From: Pseudaminobacter soli (ex Li et al. 2025)
GTDB taxonomy: Bacteria > Pseudomonadota > Alphaproteobacteria > Rhizobiales > Rhizobiaceae
DNA: 64,000 nucleotides
Direction: 5' to 3'
Assembly: GCF_029892515.1 (NCBI RefSeq)
Contig: NZ_JARXVF010000005.1
Coordinates: forward strand, 62,001-126,000
The notes below the pieces were generated by a model. It saw only the letters and a list, made by a program, of their open reading frames with translations, had not been told where the DNA came from and did no database searches. The number at the start of each line of letters is the position of its first letter. Position 1 is the stretch's first letter. This document shows positions 50,611-59,796 of the stretch, piece by piece. The position numbers and the translations under genes are program-made.

Positions 50611-51684
50611 TCAGCCAGCCTCGACCCGGTTCCCAGCGCTGTCGAACAGATGAAGGTGCTTTCTGGGGAACTCTACTCGCACGGTCGGGCCAGCATTCAG
50701 CGCATCGCGGTTGAGCGTAAAGACCTTGAACGGCAGTCCGTGCAGGGAAAGATGCAGGATGATGCCGAAACCGGTTGGCTCGACGAGATCGACGGTGGCC
50801 TCCATCCCGCCGGTTTCCGAAAGCACCACATGCTCGGGCCTTATGCCGACTGTGACCGCCACGCCGTTTTCCAGCGCGGCGCGCCCGTTAAGCGTCACCA
50901 GCGTATCGCCGGAAAGCCCGACGCTGGTGCCACCGCCATTCGCCAGGTGGGTGCCTTCGAGGAAATTCATGCCCGGCGAGCCGATGAAGCCGGCAACGAA
51001 CAGGTTTGCCGGCTTGTCGTAGAGCTCCAGCGGTGTTCCCACCTGCTGCACCACCCCGCCATGCATGGCGACGATGCGGTCGGCCAACGTCATCGCCTCG
51101 ATCTGGTCGTGCGTCACATAGATCGAGGTCGCCTTGAGGTCGCCATGCAGCTTCTTGATCTCGGCGCGCATCTGCTCACGCAGCCGCGCATCGAGATTAG
51201 ACAGCGGTTCGTCGAACAAAAAGGCCTTGGGCTGGCGCACGATGGCGCGGCCCATGGCGACGCGCTGGCGCTGCCCACCCGACAGCGCCTTGGGGCGGCG
51301 GTCCAGCAGCGGGTCGAGCCCGAGCTTGGATGCCGCGCCGTTAACCGCTGAAGCGATCTTGTCCTTCGCCTGTTTGCGGAGGCGAAGGCTGTAGCTCATG
51401 TTGTTGGCGACATTCATGTGCGGGTAGAGCGCATAGGACTGAAACACCATGGCGATGTCGCGGTCCTTGGGCGCAAGCTCGTTGACCCGCTTGCCGGCGA
51501 TGGAAATCTCGCCCGCGGTCACCTCCTCCAGTCCGGCGATCATACGCAGAAGCGTGGACTTGCCGCAGCCGGACGGGCCCACGAGCACGATGAATTCGCC
51601 GTCGCCGATCGTCAGGTCGATGCCGTGCAGCACCGGAAAGCTGCCGTAGCTTTTGCGGATGTCGCGAATGTCGATGGATGCCAT
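50611..51684 (-). CDS. ABC transporter ATP-binding protein, UgpC/MalK type
   Basis: 357 residues from ATG 51684 (MASIDIRDIRKSYGSFPVL). Walker A GPSGCGKST, signature LSGGQRQRVAMGRAI, Walker B AFLFDEPLSNLDA and a C-terminal TOBE/MalK regulatory domain (about 235-350, with VTVGIRPEHVVLSE) are intact. Last gene of a CUT1-type sugar or polyol-phosphate importer operon, 8 nt after the second permease gene. Confidence 0.93.
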   Translation of the reverse strand: MASIDIRDIRKSYGSFPVLHGIDLTIGDGEFIVLVGPSGCGKSTLLRMIAGLEEVTAGEISIAGKRVNELAPKDRDIAMVFQSYALYPHMNVANNMSYSLRLRKQAKDKIASAVNGAASKLGLDPLLDRRPKALSGGQRQRVAMGRAIVRQPKAFLFDEPLSNLDARLREQMRAEIKKLHGDLKATSIYVTHDQIEAMTLADRIVAMHGGVVQQVGTPLELYDKPANLFVAGFIGSPGMNFLEGTHLANGGGTSVGLSGDTLVTLNGRAALENGVAVTVGIRPEHVVLSETGGMEATVDLVEPTGFGIILHLSLHGLPFKVFTLNRDALNAGPTVRVEFPRKHLHLFDSAGNRVEAG

Positions 51685-51692
51685 GGGATCAC

Positions 51693-52526
51693 CTAACCCT
51701 TGACCGCGCCGGCCGTCAGGCCCTGCACGAGGTAGCGTTGAATGAGGAGGAAGAAGAGGCATGCCGGGATGAGCGCCAGCACGCCCGCAGCCATCATCTG
51801 CCCGAAATCGACCGCGAATTTCGACACGAAGGTCAGCAGCCCGACCGGGAAGGTCGCCGCGTCATTGCCCGAGATCAGCATCAGCGCGAACAAAAGCTCG
51901 CTCCATGCGGCGGTGAAGACGAAGCCGAGCGTGGCCGCAATGCCGGGCAGCGTCAGCGGCAGGATGATCTGGCGGAAGGCCATGAACTGCGTTGCCCCGT
52001 CGATCATCGCCGCCTCCTCGAGATCCTTCGGAATGCCATCGAAGAAGGACTGCATCAGGAAGGTGGCAAAAGGCATGTTGAAGGCGGTGTAGACGATGAC
52101 CAGGCCGGTGAGGCTGTTGGTGAGCCCCAGCGGCGACAGCATCTTGAAGATCGGCGCCACCAGCATGACCAGCGGGAACATCTGGGTGACCAGCATTAGC
52201 GCCACGATCCAGTATTTTCCCTTGAAGGTGAAGCGCGACAGCGCATAGCCCGACAGCGAGGCAAGGATGGTCACAACCACCGCCGTGGCGCCCGACACGA
52301 TAAGGCTGTTGCGGAAGAACACCGGGAAGGCGCTGTGCGTCAGCACGAATTCGAAATGCTCGAAGGTCGTGCGCGAGGGCCAGAGCCGCACCCCTTCCGT
52401 GTAGAGAAGGTCATTGGGCGTGACCGAGACTTTCAGCAGCCAGAACAGGGGGAACAGCGCAAAGACGATATAGGTGAGGATCGCAAGCCGATGCGCGCCG
52501 GTGAGAAGAAGCTTTTTGGTCCGCAT
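51693..52526 (-). CDS. ABC transporter permease, MalG/UgpE type
   Basis: 277 residues, six helices, EAA loop EEAAMIDGATQFMAFRQIILPLTLPG near 188-213. Starts MRTKKLLLTGAHRLAILTYIVFALFPLFW. It pairs with the MalF-type permease 4 nt upstream. Confidence 0.92.
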   Translation of the reverse strand: MRTKKLLLTGAHRLAILTYIVFALFPLFWLLKVSVTPNDLLYTEGVRLWPSRTTFEHFEFVLTHSAFPVFFRNSLIVSGATAVVVTILASLSGYALSRFTFKGKYWIVALMLVTQMFPLVMLVAPIFKMLSPLGLTNSLTGLVIVYTAFNMPFATFLMQSFFDGIPKDLEEAAMIDGATQFMAFRQIILPLTLPGIAATLGFVFTAAWSELLFALMLISGNDAATFPVGLLTFVSKFAVDFGQMMAAGVLALIPACLFFLLIQRYLVQGLTAGAVKG

Positions 52527-52530
52527 GGTC

Positions 52531-53466
52531 TCAGCCCCTGTTCAGCAGCGTCTGTCGCAGAAGCACGATCAGCATCGAATAGACGAGCAGCAGCACCAAC
52601 AGCACCAGCGCGATCGCCGAGGCATAGCCGAAGTCCAGCCGCTTGAAGGCCTGCGTGAAGATGTAGCTGGCGACAATCTGCGTGCGATCAGCCGGCCCGC
52701 CATTGGTCATGACGACGATGAGGTCGGCGAAGTTGGAGATCCAGACCGTGCGCAGAAGCACCGTGATGGCGATGGTGGGCGCCAGGAACGGCAGCGTGAT
52801 CGACATGAAGCGCTGCGCGGGTCCTGCGCCGTCGATTGCCGCCGCCTCGTAGAGGTCGCGCGGGATCGCCTGCAGCGCCGCCAGAAGCGTGATGGCGAAG
52901 AAGGGGATGCCCCACCAGACATTGGCAACGATGGGTCCCCACATGGCAAGCTGCGGATCGGACAGGATGTTGTTGGGTTCGCTCAGGATGCCCAGCGCAT
53001 AAAGCCAGTGCGGCAGCGGCCCGATGACCGGGTTGAACAGCCAGGCCCAATTAAGGCCGGCAAGGAAAGTTGGCACTGCCCAGGGCAGGAACACCAGCGC
53101 CTGCGCCAGCCCGCGTCCATAGAACGGCTTGTCGAGCAGCAGCGCCAGGATCAGCCCGAAGACGAACTGCAGGAGGACCGATCCGCCCGTCCACCACAGC
53201 GTGTTCTTCAGCGCGCGGTAGAAGGACTGGTCCTGCGACAGCTCCCGGAAATGGTCGAGCCCAATGAAGCCGCCCGAAAACGGATTGAGGATCTGGATGT
53301 CGCGAAAGGCATAGGAGATGCCGAGCACCAGCGGCACCAGCATGACCGCAACGATGAGGATCAGCGCCGGCGCGCTGTAGAGGTACGGCTCGGAAGCGTG
53401 CGCGATCCGCTGCAACAGCGGGCGCCTGTCCGGGCGCGTGTCATAGGTAATTACAGTTGCGTCCAT
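52531..53466 (-). CDS. ABC transporter permease, MalF/UgpA type
   Basis: 311 residues from ATG 53466 (MDATVITYDTRPDRRPLLQ). Six to seven helices; EAA loop YEAAAIDGAGPAQRFMSITLPFLAP near 209-233; helix 1 ALILIVAVMLVPLVLGISYAF. Upstream in-frame extension is rejected because it overlaps a strong hairpin. It follows the binding-protein gene by 148 nt. Confidence 0.92.
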   Translation of the reverse strand: MDATVITYDTRPDRRPLLQRIAHASEPYLYSAPALILIVAVMLVPLVLGISYAFRDIQILNPFSGGFIGLDHFRELSQDQSFYRALKNTLWWTGGSVLLQFVFGLILALLLDKPFYGRGLAQALVFLPWAVPTFLAGLNWAWLFNPVIGPLPHWLYALGILSEPNNILSDPQLAMWGPIVANVWWGIPFFAITLLAALQAIPRDLYEAAAIDGAGPAQRFMSITLPFLAPTIAITVLLRTVWISNFADLIVVMTNGGPADRTQIVASYIFTQAFKRLDFGYASAIALVLLVLLLVYSMLIVLLRQTLLNRG

Positions 53467-53527
53467 GACGAAACGGTCCCGAGCGCGGCGTGCCAACCCC
53501 GGCAGCCGGCTTGATGCGCGAGGGTGC

Positions 53528-53561
53528 GGAGCCGGCGGCGAAACGTTCCGCCGCCGGCTCC
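53528..53561 (-). repeat. Long perfect hairpin between binding-protein and permease genes
   Basis: GGAGCCGGCGGCG (53528-53540) and CGCCGCCGGCTCC (53549-53561) are perfect 13-bp arms over an 8-nt loop, without a U-run. Its place just after the binding-protein gene fits a 3' mRNA stabiliser that raises binding-protein levels over the permeases. Confidence 0.7.
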
Positions 53562-53614
53562 TCATCCCGCGCTGTCCGGAGGCGGTCGAGTCCCGCCTCC
53601 CGCGAATGGCCCCG

Positions 53615-54874
53615 CTATTTCTTTGCGAGGTACTTCTGCTGCGCCTTGGTCAGGTAGTCCGCCCACTGGTTGGCCAGTTCATCAGCCGTGATGTCGCCCA
53701 GCAGCGCTTCCTGCGAGGTCTTGATCACCAGCGAGTCCTTGAAGAAGGCGAATTCCTCGAGGTAGGTCGGCATCACAGTAGGCACCGTGTTCGGATCAGC
53801 CAGTTCCTGGAACCAGCCCTTGAACTGGTCGCCCGCGTAGAAGGGATCCTTCTCAGCCGCGGTATAGGCCGGCAGTGCGCCGATGCGCTTGTTCCACTCG
53901 ATATTGCCCTCCGGGCCTTCGAGCGTGGCAATCAGCTTCCAGGCGAGGTCCTTGTCCTTGCTCGCGGTGAACATGGACCAGCCGCCATAGCCGATCGTCG
54001 GGAAGGACTTGCCGTCCGGTCCCTTCGGCAGCGGCATGACGCCGAAGTCGTCCTTGTTCATGCGCTCGGCAATGGCGATCAGCGCATCCGGGTCCTGGTC
54101 GAGGAAGGCGCAGGTGCCGCTGTAGAAGCCGGCGACGACTTCGTTGAAGCCCCAGTTCACGCTGTCCTTGGGCGCATAGCCCTTCTTGTACAGGTCGACC
54201 ATCCACTCGATGCCCTTCTGCCAGCCGGAGCTGTTCATCGTGGAGGTGCCGTCTTCGTTGAAATACTTGTTGGAGCCAGCCATCGAGGCGGCGAAGATCA
54301 TCCAGCCGTTGAGGCCGCCGGGGCCGCCACGCATGCAGTAGCCATACTTGCCCGGAAGCTTGGAGACCTTCTCGGAAGCGGCCGTGAACTCCTCCAGCGT
54401 CTTCGGCGGCTCGGCGACGCCAGCCTCCTGCATGAGCTTCTTGTTGTAGAACATGGCCCGCAGATAGAAGCCGTAGGGCAGCATATAGGCGGTGTTCTTG
54501 ACGTCGCGGCCGAGTTCGAGCGCGCGCGGTGTCAGGCCAGCCGTGTGTTCCCACTTAGCCAGATAGGGCTCGAGGCTTTCGAGCATGCCGTTATTGGCAT
54601 AGAGGGACAGCCAGGTGTCGGGCATCTCCATGACGTCCGGGATTTCGCCGGCCGAAACCATGGTGGCGAACTTCTGGAAGGCTTCGCCCCAGGGCAGCGA
54701 GATGATCTCTACATGAGTGCCCGGGTTGGCGGCCTCGAATTTCCCGACGATGGATTTCAACGTCTCGGTGCGCTCGGGGCTGGTGATCACCTCCACGAGC
54801 TTCAACGTGGTGTCGGCAAGCGCCGTACCGGCCATCATCGCGGTGAGGATGGCGGCGGTAACAAGTCTCCTCAT
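53615..54874 (-). CDS. ABC transporter substrate-binding protein, family 1 (sugar/polyol-phosphate type)
   Basis: 419 residues from ATG 54874 with signal peptide MRRLVTAAILTAMMAGTALA. The mature part begins DTTLKLVEVITSPERTETLKSIV and contains typical family-1 features (IPDVMEMPDTWLSLYANNGMLESLEPYLAKW; GGWSMFTASKDKDLAWKLIATLEG). Similar proteins bind glycerol 3-phosphate, maltose or other saccharides. Ligand not assigned. It is 37 nt downstream of the PLP-enzyme gene. Confidence 0.9.
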   Translation of the reverse strand: MRRLVTAAILTAMMAGTALADTTLKLVEVITSPERTETLKSIVGKFEAANPGTHVEIISLPWGEAFQKFATMVSAGEIPDVMEMPDTWLSLYANNGMLESLEPYLAKWEHTAGLTPRALELGRDVKNTAYMLPYGFYLRAMFYNKKLMQEAGVAEPPKTLEEFTAASEKVSKLPGKYGYCMRGGPGGLNGWMIFAASMAGSNKYFNEDGTSTMNSSGWQKGIEWMVDLYKKGYAPKDSVNWGFNEVVAGFYSGTCAFLDQDPDALIAIAERMNKDDFGVMPLPKGPDGKSFPTIGYGGWSMFTASKDKDLAWKLIATLEGPEGNIEWNKRIGALPAYTAAEKDPFYAGDQFKGWFQELADPNTVPTVMPTYLEEFAFFKDSLVIKTSQEALLGDITADELANQWADYLTKAQQKYLAKK

Positions 54875-54911
54875 TGCAGTTCCCCTTTGGTTGGGTTTCT
54901 TTTCATTGCTT

Positions 54912-56081
54912 TCAGGATTGCGAGACGGCGATTGCCGCCTCGAGATCGTTCCACAAGGCCCCGGTTCCCTCGAGGCCGACATGGAGACGCACGGACCGCG
55001 CATCGATGCCGAAGGCATGCGCGGAATTCGGTTGAGCCTTCTGCTGCAGCACCACTTCGGCCGGCACGATCAGGCTTTCGTGCCCGCCCCAGCTGACGCC
55101 CAGCTTGAAGAGCTTTAGGTGATCGGTGAAGCGGCGGACGTCTACGCCTTCGCGGAAGACGAAGGAGAACAGGCCCGACGTGCCGTTGAGCCCGGCCGGC
55201 AGCCGGTTGGCCAGCGCCGGATGGCAGACCTTCTCCACCACGTCGAGATCCTGCAGGCGCTTGGCGATGGCAAGTGCGGAGGCCTCATGCGCCTTCATGC
55301 GGATCGGCAGCGTGCGCATGCCGCGCACCAGCAACCAGGCATCGAAGGGCGACAGTTTGCCGCCGAGATAGGGATAGGCTTCGGCACGGATGCGGCCGAT
55401 GATTTCCTTCGAGCCTGTCACCACGCCAGCCACCACGTCCGAATGGCCGCCGAGATATTTCGAGGCCGAGTGCAGCACGAGGTCGACGCCGAGCGACAGC
55501 GGCTGCTGGAAGACCGGGCTTGCCCAGCTATTGTCGATGACGGTGACCACGCCGTGGCGCTTTGCCAGCGCAGCCAGCGCACCGACATCATGCGCGTCCA
55601 TTACCCAGCTTGTCGGGCTTTCCATGTAAAAGAGCTTTGCGCCCGGCAGTGCCTTGGCTACCTGCTCCTCGTCACGGCCGTCGACATAGGTGACCTCGAC
55701 GCGCATGCGCTTCAGCAGCGTGCCGAACAGCCGGTAAGCGTCGGGGTAGACATGGCGAACGGCCACGATGCGGTCGCCCGGCTCGACGAAGGACAGCACA
55801 GTCGAGGAAATCGCCGACATGCCGCTGGCAAAACCCAGCGCATCCTCGCCGCCTTCGAGCTTGGCGAGCATCTCCTCGAAGGCACGCACCGTGGGGTTCA
55901 GGCCGCGCGTATAGATCGGCCGCACCTTCTCGCCGCGATAGGAGGCGACCATCTCGTCATAGTTCGGGAAAGTGAAGAGCGAGGTCTGAACGATGGGAGG
56001 CACGACCGCATCGAAGGCGTTGCCGTCGTCATGGGCGACGATGAGAGAGGCGAGGTCGAACGGCTCGGCGCCATTGTTCAT
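54912..56081 (-). CDS. Cys/Met-metabolism PLP-dependent enzyme (cystathionine gamma-synthase-like)
   Basis: 389 residues, fold-type I. PLP Lys208 in LHSASKYLGGHSDV, the phosphate-binding Tyr57 and Arg59 in PIYTRGLNPT, ASGMSAIS (85-92) and DNSWASP (183-189) are intact. Such enzymes carry out beta- or gamma-elimination or replacement on homoserine esters, cystathionine or methionine. Placed between a GntR regulator (4-nt overlap) and an ABC importer, it is probably catabolic, acting on what the transporter brings in, rather than part of methionine biosynthesis. Substrate unknown. Confidence 0.87.
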   Translation of the reverse strand: MNNGAEPFDLASLIVAHDDGNAFDAVVPPIVQTSLFTFPNYDEMVASYRGEKVRPIYTRGLNPTVRAFEEMLAKLEGGEDALGFASGMSAISSTVLSFVEPGDRIVAVRHVYPDAYRLFGTLLKRMRVEVTYVDGRDEEQVAKALPGAKLFYMESPTSWVMDAHDVGALAALAKRHGVVTVIDNSWASPVFQQPLSLGVDLVLHSASKYLGGHSDVVAGVVTGSKEIIGRIRAEAYPYLGGKLSPFDAWLLVRGMRTLPIRMKAHEASALAIAKRLQDLDVVEKVCHPALANRLPAGLNGTSGLFSFVFREGVDVRRFTDHLKLFKLGVSWGGHESLIVPAEVVLQQKAQPNSAHAFGIDARSVRLHVGLEGTGALWNDLEAAIAVSQS

Positions 56082-56815
56082 TTGGACATTTCCTTGATGT
56101 CTTCCTCGACCACGTCGAGAATCTTGAGCGTCTCGCGGCGCGCCGCCTCGGCGTCCTGCGCGACGATGGCGTTGAACAGTGTGCGGTGAAACGGGAACGA
56201 GCGGCGGGCGAAATCGGAGCGATTAAAAGGCTCGTGCCAGAAACTCTCGAAGGCCTCGCGCATCTGCTCCAGCAACTGCCCAAACAGCGGATTGTGGGTG
56301 GCGTCATAGATCGCCAGATGGAATGCAAGGTCTTCAGGACCTGAGCTTCCCTTGGCGATATGAACGCGCTCCATCTCGTTCAGCTTGGCCTCGATATTGG
56401 CGATATCCTCGGCCGTGCGCTTGCGCGCCGCAACCATGCCGGCCTCGGCTTCGATCCCGCGCCGCACCTCGAGCGTCTGCAGCAGCGCATCGCGCAGATG
56501 CGTGGGGTCGAGCGACAGCGGCATGTGGATGGTGGCAATCGAGACAGGCTTGAGCAGATAGGTGCCGCTGCCCTTGCGCGTCTCCATGACGCCGAGCGCC
56601 TGGAAATGCCGGATTGCCTCGCGGATGGTCGAACGGCCGACCGCGAGCGCGGCCATAAGCTCCCGCTCGGCGGGAAGACGATCACCCGATTTGAGATTAG
56701 CCTGGTCGATATAGGTGGCTAGGGCTTCGGTGACCTGACGCGCGCGATCGACCGGTGGAAGCGGCAATATCTGCGGCCTGTCGATCATCCCCGCCATGAA
56801 GCCTCCCAACTTCAT
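56078..56815 (-). CDS. GntR/FadR-family regulator
   Basis: 245 residues from ATG 56815; ATGs at 56797 and 56788 are also possible. The N-terminal winged HTH (about 30-98: LKSGDRLPAERELMAALAVGRSTIREAIRHFQAL) precedes an FCD ligand domain (about 110-235) with DLAFHLAIYDATHN and FPFHRTLFNAIVAQ as metal-site segments. It overlaps the PLP-enzyme gene, heading the operon it likely controls. Confidence 0.9.
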   Translation of the reverse strand: MKLGGFMAGMIDRPQILPLPPVDRARQVTEALATYIDQANLKSGDRLPAERELMAALAVGRSTIREAIRHFQALGVMETRKGSGTYLLKPVSIATIHMPLSLDPTHLRDALLQTLEVRRGIEAEAGMVAARKRTAEDIANIEAKLNEMERVHIAKGSSGPEDLAFHLAIYDATHNPLFGQLLEQMREAFESFWHEPFNRSDFARRSFPFHRTLFNAIVAQDAEAARRETLKILDVVEEDIKEMSK

Positions 56816-56883
56816 GCCGACCGAAATTGGTCTGACATGTTAGCGTTATGGATGCTGACAGCAGCTGTCAAGCGGCAAGAAAG

Positions 56884-56918
56884 CAAAGGCGCGCGGGCTT
56901 CTACCCGCGCGCTTTGCC
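56884..56918 (-). terminator. Terminator of the phosphoesterase operon
   Basis: GCAAAGgCGCGCGGG (56884-56898) pairs with CCCGCGCGCTTTGC (56905-56918) over a 6-nt loop with one bulged G. On the minus strand it is followed by CTTTC-TTG, giving moderate U content. It lies 29 nt after the phosphoesterase stop at 56947. Confidence 0.75.
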
Positions 56919-56946
56919 GAACAATTCGATTTGCGGAGCGAAAGAA

Positions 56947-57711
56947 CTAGGCGATCGCGCCCTGAAGAAAATCATGATGATGAACAACCACGCTATCTTC
57001 GCTCACGATGATCACCGCATAGGCCGGCGGCTCCATGCTGGTACGGTAGTCGCCTGAAAACACCAGTGCGGATTGGTGATTGGTGCCGCGCACCGTGCTG
57101 ACGGGGATGCCGCGCCAGCTTCCGCCCACCGGACGGTGAACATGGCCGGAGAAGATGTGACGAACCGTGCCGTGGCTCGTCAGCACATCGTAGAGCGCAG
57201 CGTGGTCCATTAGCTTAAGGACGTCGAGCGTCGGCATGTGGATGTCGAAGGGTGGATGGTGCGTGAACACATAGGCCGGACGGCCCTCCGCCTCGCCCAG
57301 CCGCTCGTCCAGCCATTCCAGTCTGGTCGCGCAAAGGCGACCTTCCACCTGCCCTTGCTCTACCGTGTCGAGCAGGAGCACGCGGCCGTGCGGCATATCG
57401 AGATGGGTCTGGATGAAGCCGTTCTCGTCGGCTGCTTTGGGGAAGGTTTCGAGGAAAACCGCGCGGTCGTCGTGATTGCCGATCATCAGCCGGTGAGGCG
57501 GCACGAGCGTTGCGAGGCGCCGCTTGAGCGTTTCATAGGCGATTGCCTCGCCGCGGTCGGAGAGATCCCCCGAAAAGACCACCAGATCGGCGTCGGCATG
57601 GTTGTGATTGATATCGGCGATACAGGCGTCGAGACGCGCCAGCGGATCAAGGCCAACGAGCATTTCGCCCGGATTGACCAGATGCAGGTCGGTGACTTGG
57701 ATGAGCTTCAT
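56947..57711 (-). CDS. Class III calcineurin-like metallophosphoesterase (CpdA/GpdQ-like)
   Basis: 254 residues from ATG 57711 (MKLIQVTDLHLVNPGEMLVG). The dinuclear metal site motifs are complete: DLHL (D-x-H), VFSGDLSDRG, GNHDDR, THHPPFD and GHVHRP. CpdA/GpdQ relatives hydrolyse cyclic nucleotides or glycerophosphodiesters. It begins 2 nt after an inositol-monophosphatase-family gene and lies next to a Ugp/Mal-type importer, so a phosphodiester substrate such as glycerophosphodiester is plausible but unproven. Confidence 0.88.
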   Translation of the reverse strand: MKLIQVTDLHLVNPGEMLVGLDPLARLDACIADINHNHADADLVVFSGDLSDRGEAIAYETLKRRLATLVPPHRLMIGNHDDRAVFLETFPKAADENGFIQTHLDMPHGRVLLLDTVEQGQVEGRLCATRLEWLDERLGEAEGRPAYVFTHHPPFDIHMPTLDVLKLMDHAALYDVLTSHGTVRHIFSGHVHRPVGGSWRGIPVSTVRGTNHQSALVFSGDYRTSMEPPAYAVIIVSEDSVVVHHHDFLQGAIA

Positions 57712-57713
57712 GG

Positions 57714-58532
57714 CTATTCGTTCTCCGAGGCGACGGTATCGATGAGGTCGAGAAGGTCGGCGCGCAATTGAGGCGCGCAGGCGACGACAGGGCCGCCCGA
57801 GATCAGGTCGTCGGCGCCGAACTCGCTGGTCCAGCCGCCGGCCTCGCGCACGAGGCAGAGCCCGGCCATGCAATCCCAGGCGTTGATGTGCGGTTCGTAG
57901 TAGCCAGCCAACCTGGCGCAGGCGACGTCGGCCAACGCCAGCGCGCCCGAGCCGTTGCGAATGAACATGCCGCCGCGCTCCAGAAGTCCGTGGACCAGGC
58001 CGGAGACGACGCGCGGAGGAACGCGCAAGCTGGCCCCAACGCCGAGCAGGCCGGTCTGGATGTTGCGGTGCTGCTCGACGCGGATTGGGCGGCCGTTGAG
58101 GAACGCCCCCTCGCCTTTTTGCGCGGAAAACAGTTCGTCGACGCGTGGCGCGTAGACCAAGCCGAGCAGCGTCTCCGGACCGCGCATCAAGGCCACCGAG
58201 ACGCACCAGCTCGCCATGCTATGCAGGAACGGGCTGGTGCCGTCGATCGGATCGATCACCCAGGTGTAGCCCGAAGCGCCTTCAGTCAGTCCGAATTCCT
58301 CGCCCAAAAAACCGTCGTCCGGGAATGCTTCGGCGATGCGGGCGCGCAGCAGCGTTTCTACCTCGCGGTCGGCCACGCTGACGACATCCTGCCCGTTGGC
58401 CTTGGTTTCGATGTCGAGAGACGCAAGGTCGTTGAAATAGGACAGCGCCAGCGCGCCGGCTTCGAGTGTTGCCTCGCGAGCGATTTCGAAGCGGTCGGCT
58501 GCGGTCGTTTCGTTCATGCCAGTATCGGTCAA
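57714..58532 (-). CDS. Inositol monophosphatase-family phosphatase
   Basis: 272 residues; ATG 58532, with an alternative at 58517. Metal and catalytic motifs: GEEFG (Glu pair near 87), DPIDGTSPFLH (about 101-111, Asp-x-Asp-Gly-Thr) and NAWDCMAGLCLVREAGG (about 213-229). Mg2+-dependent hydrolysis of a sugar, polyol or histidinol phosphate monoester is expected. Paired with the phosphoesterase, it could strip phosphate from the product of phosphodiester cleavage. It starts 185 nt from the LysR gene end. Confidence 0.88.
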   Translation of the reverse strand: MTDTGMNETTAADRFEIAREATLEAGALALSYFNDLASLDIETKANGQDVVSVADREVETLLRARIAEAFPDDGFLGEEFGLTEGASGYTWVIDPIDGTSPFLHSMASWCVSVALMRGPETLLGLVYAPRVDELFSAQKGEGAFLNGRPIRVEQHRNIQTGLLGVGASLRVPPRVVSGLVHGLLERGGMFIRNGSGALALADVACARLAGYYEPHINAWDCMAGLCLVREAGGWTSEFGADDLISGGPVVACAPQLRADLLDLIDTVASENE

Positions 58533-58717
58533 GCTTCACCAAGAGGGACGATTTGCCGGCTCATAGGTCGAGCCAATTGCATTTCGCGCGCCACCGAGCG
58601 CGATGGCCTGCCGATACGAACCTTTGATAACGGCTTCATGACGATGCAGACCGAAGCAGCCGCCCATCCACTTGCGTCGAGCCGCCGTGCTTGAAAACAG
58701 CGTTACTTGGCGCCGGC

Positions 58718-59626
58718 CTACCGCAGATTTTCACCCACGGCCCTCCAGAACTCGTCGACGATTGCGCGTGCGGAAGATGCGTGACGGTAGATGCGAATCT
58801 CCACCTCGATGTCCCATGACGGGTCCTCGGTTGCCCGCACCAGCGTGCCCGCTTCGAGTTCTTCGCGGATCAGTCCCTCAGGCAGCCAAGCGACGCCCCA
58901 GCCGGCGACCGCCATCGTCTTGAGACCGATCGATATCGTGTTCTGGTGCACCACTCGGCGCTCGAAACGCGGCTTGCTGGCAAACAGCTTGGACAAAGCG
59001 ACGCCGAAGAAGGAGAAGTCGCCATAGCTCAGGTAGGGAATCGGAATGCCATTGTTGATGGCATGGTCCAGAAGGGCGCCTTCAGGTGCCGGACTGCTGA
59101 CGGGAAGAAGCCGCTCGGTGCCGAGAACCAGATAGGGAAACCGCGAGCTGTCCATCAGGAACGGGACGGAGGCGTGGGCGTAGGTCAGCAGAAAGTCCGC
59201 CTCTCCCTCGACCAGCGTGCCGATATTCTCCTCGATGCCGCCCTTGTCGGGGCTCATGCGCGTGCGCAAGCCCCCGAATCGGGCCTGCATCTGCTGCAGC
59301 CATTGCGGGAAGAAGACCACCGTCAGCGTGTGCAGGGCTGAAAAGGTCAGCGTCTGGTCCTTCTGCGCCTTTGGCGGCTGCAACGCCTCGCGCGTGCTGT
59401 AGAAATTCCTGATGGCTTCCTGCGCGACCGGCAAAAATGCCTTGCCTTCCTTCGTCAGCTCGGCGGGAAACGTGACCCGGCTGACCAGCGTCACCCCGAG
59501 CCAGGCTTCGAGCTGCTTGATGCGCCGGCTGAAGGCTGGCTGAGTGATGCGCCGCTCCTCGGCCGCGCGGGAAAAGCTCAGCGTGATGGCGAGGCAAGTG
59601 AAATCCTCGAGCCATTTCAATTCCAT
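58718..59626 (-). CDS. LysR-family regulator divergent from the D-amino-acid operon
   Basis: 302 residues from ATG 59626 (MELKWLEDFTCLAITLSFSRAAEERRI). HTH at about 5-62 (AAEERRITQPAFSRRIKQLE), effector domain 90-295. Divergent from the D-amino-acid transaminase gene with 170 nt between starts, the classical LysR arrangement; it should activate that operon in response to an amino acid or peptide-derived effector. Confidence 0.9.
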   Translation of the reverse strand: MELKWLEDFTCLAITLSFSRAAEERRITQPAFSRRIKQLEAWLGVTLVSRVTFPAELTKEGKAFLPVAQEAIRNFYSTREALQPPKAQKDQTLTFSALHTLTVVFFPQWLQQMQARFGGLRTRMSPDKGGIEENIGTLVEGEADFLLTYAHASVPFLMDSSRFPYLVLGTERLLPVSSPAPEGALLDHAINNGIPIPYLSYGDFSFFGVALSKLFASKPRFERRVVHQNTISIGLKTMAVAGWGVAWLPEGLIREELEAGTLVRATEDPSWDIEVEIRIYRHASSARAIVDEFWRAVGENLR

Positions 59627-59796
59627 AGAACTTCCTCTCAAGCCTGCCTGCAGCAGCTCCCCCAACGCCGGATACCGTCCACCCTCGGCGCCAAAAGTGG
59701 CTCATGCAAAATTTGCATAACGATTAGAAAACAATGCATTGGACGAAGCAAGGGGGATTTTTTAGCGTTATCTGTCAGAAGTTTTCGGGGCCTGAG

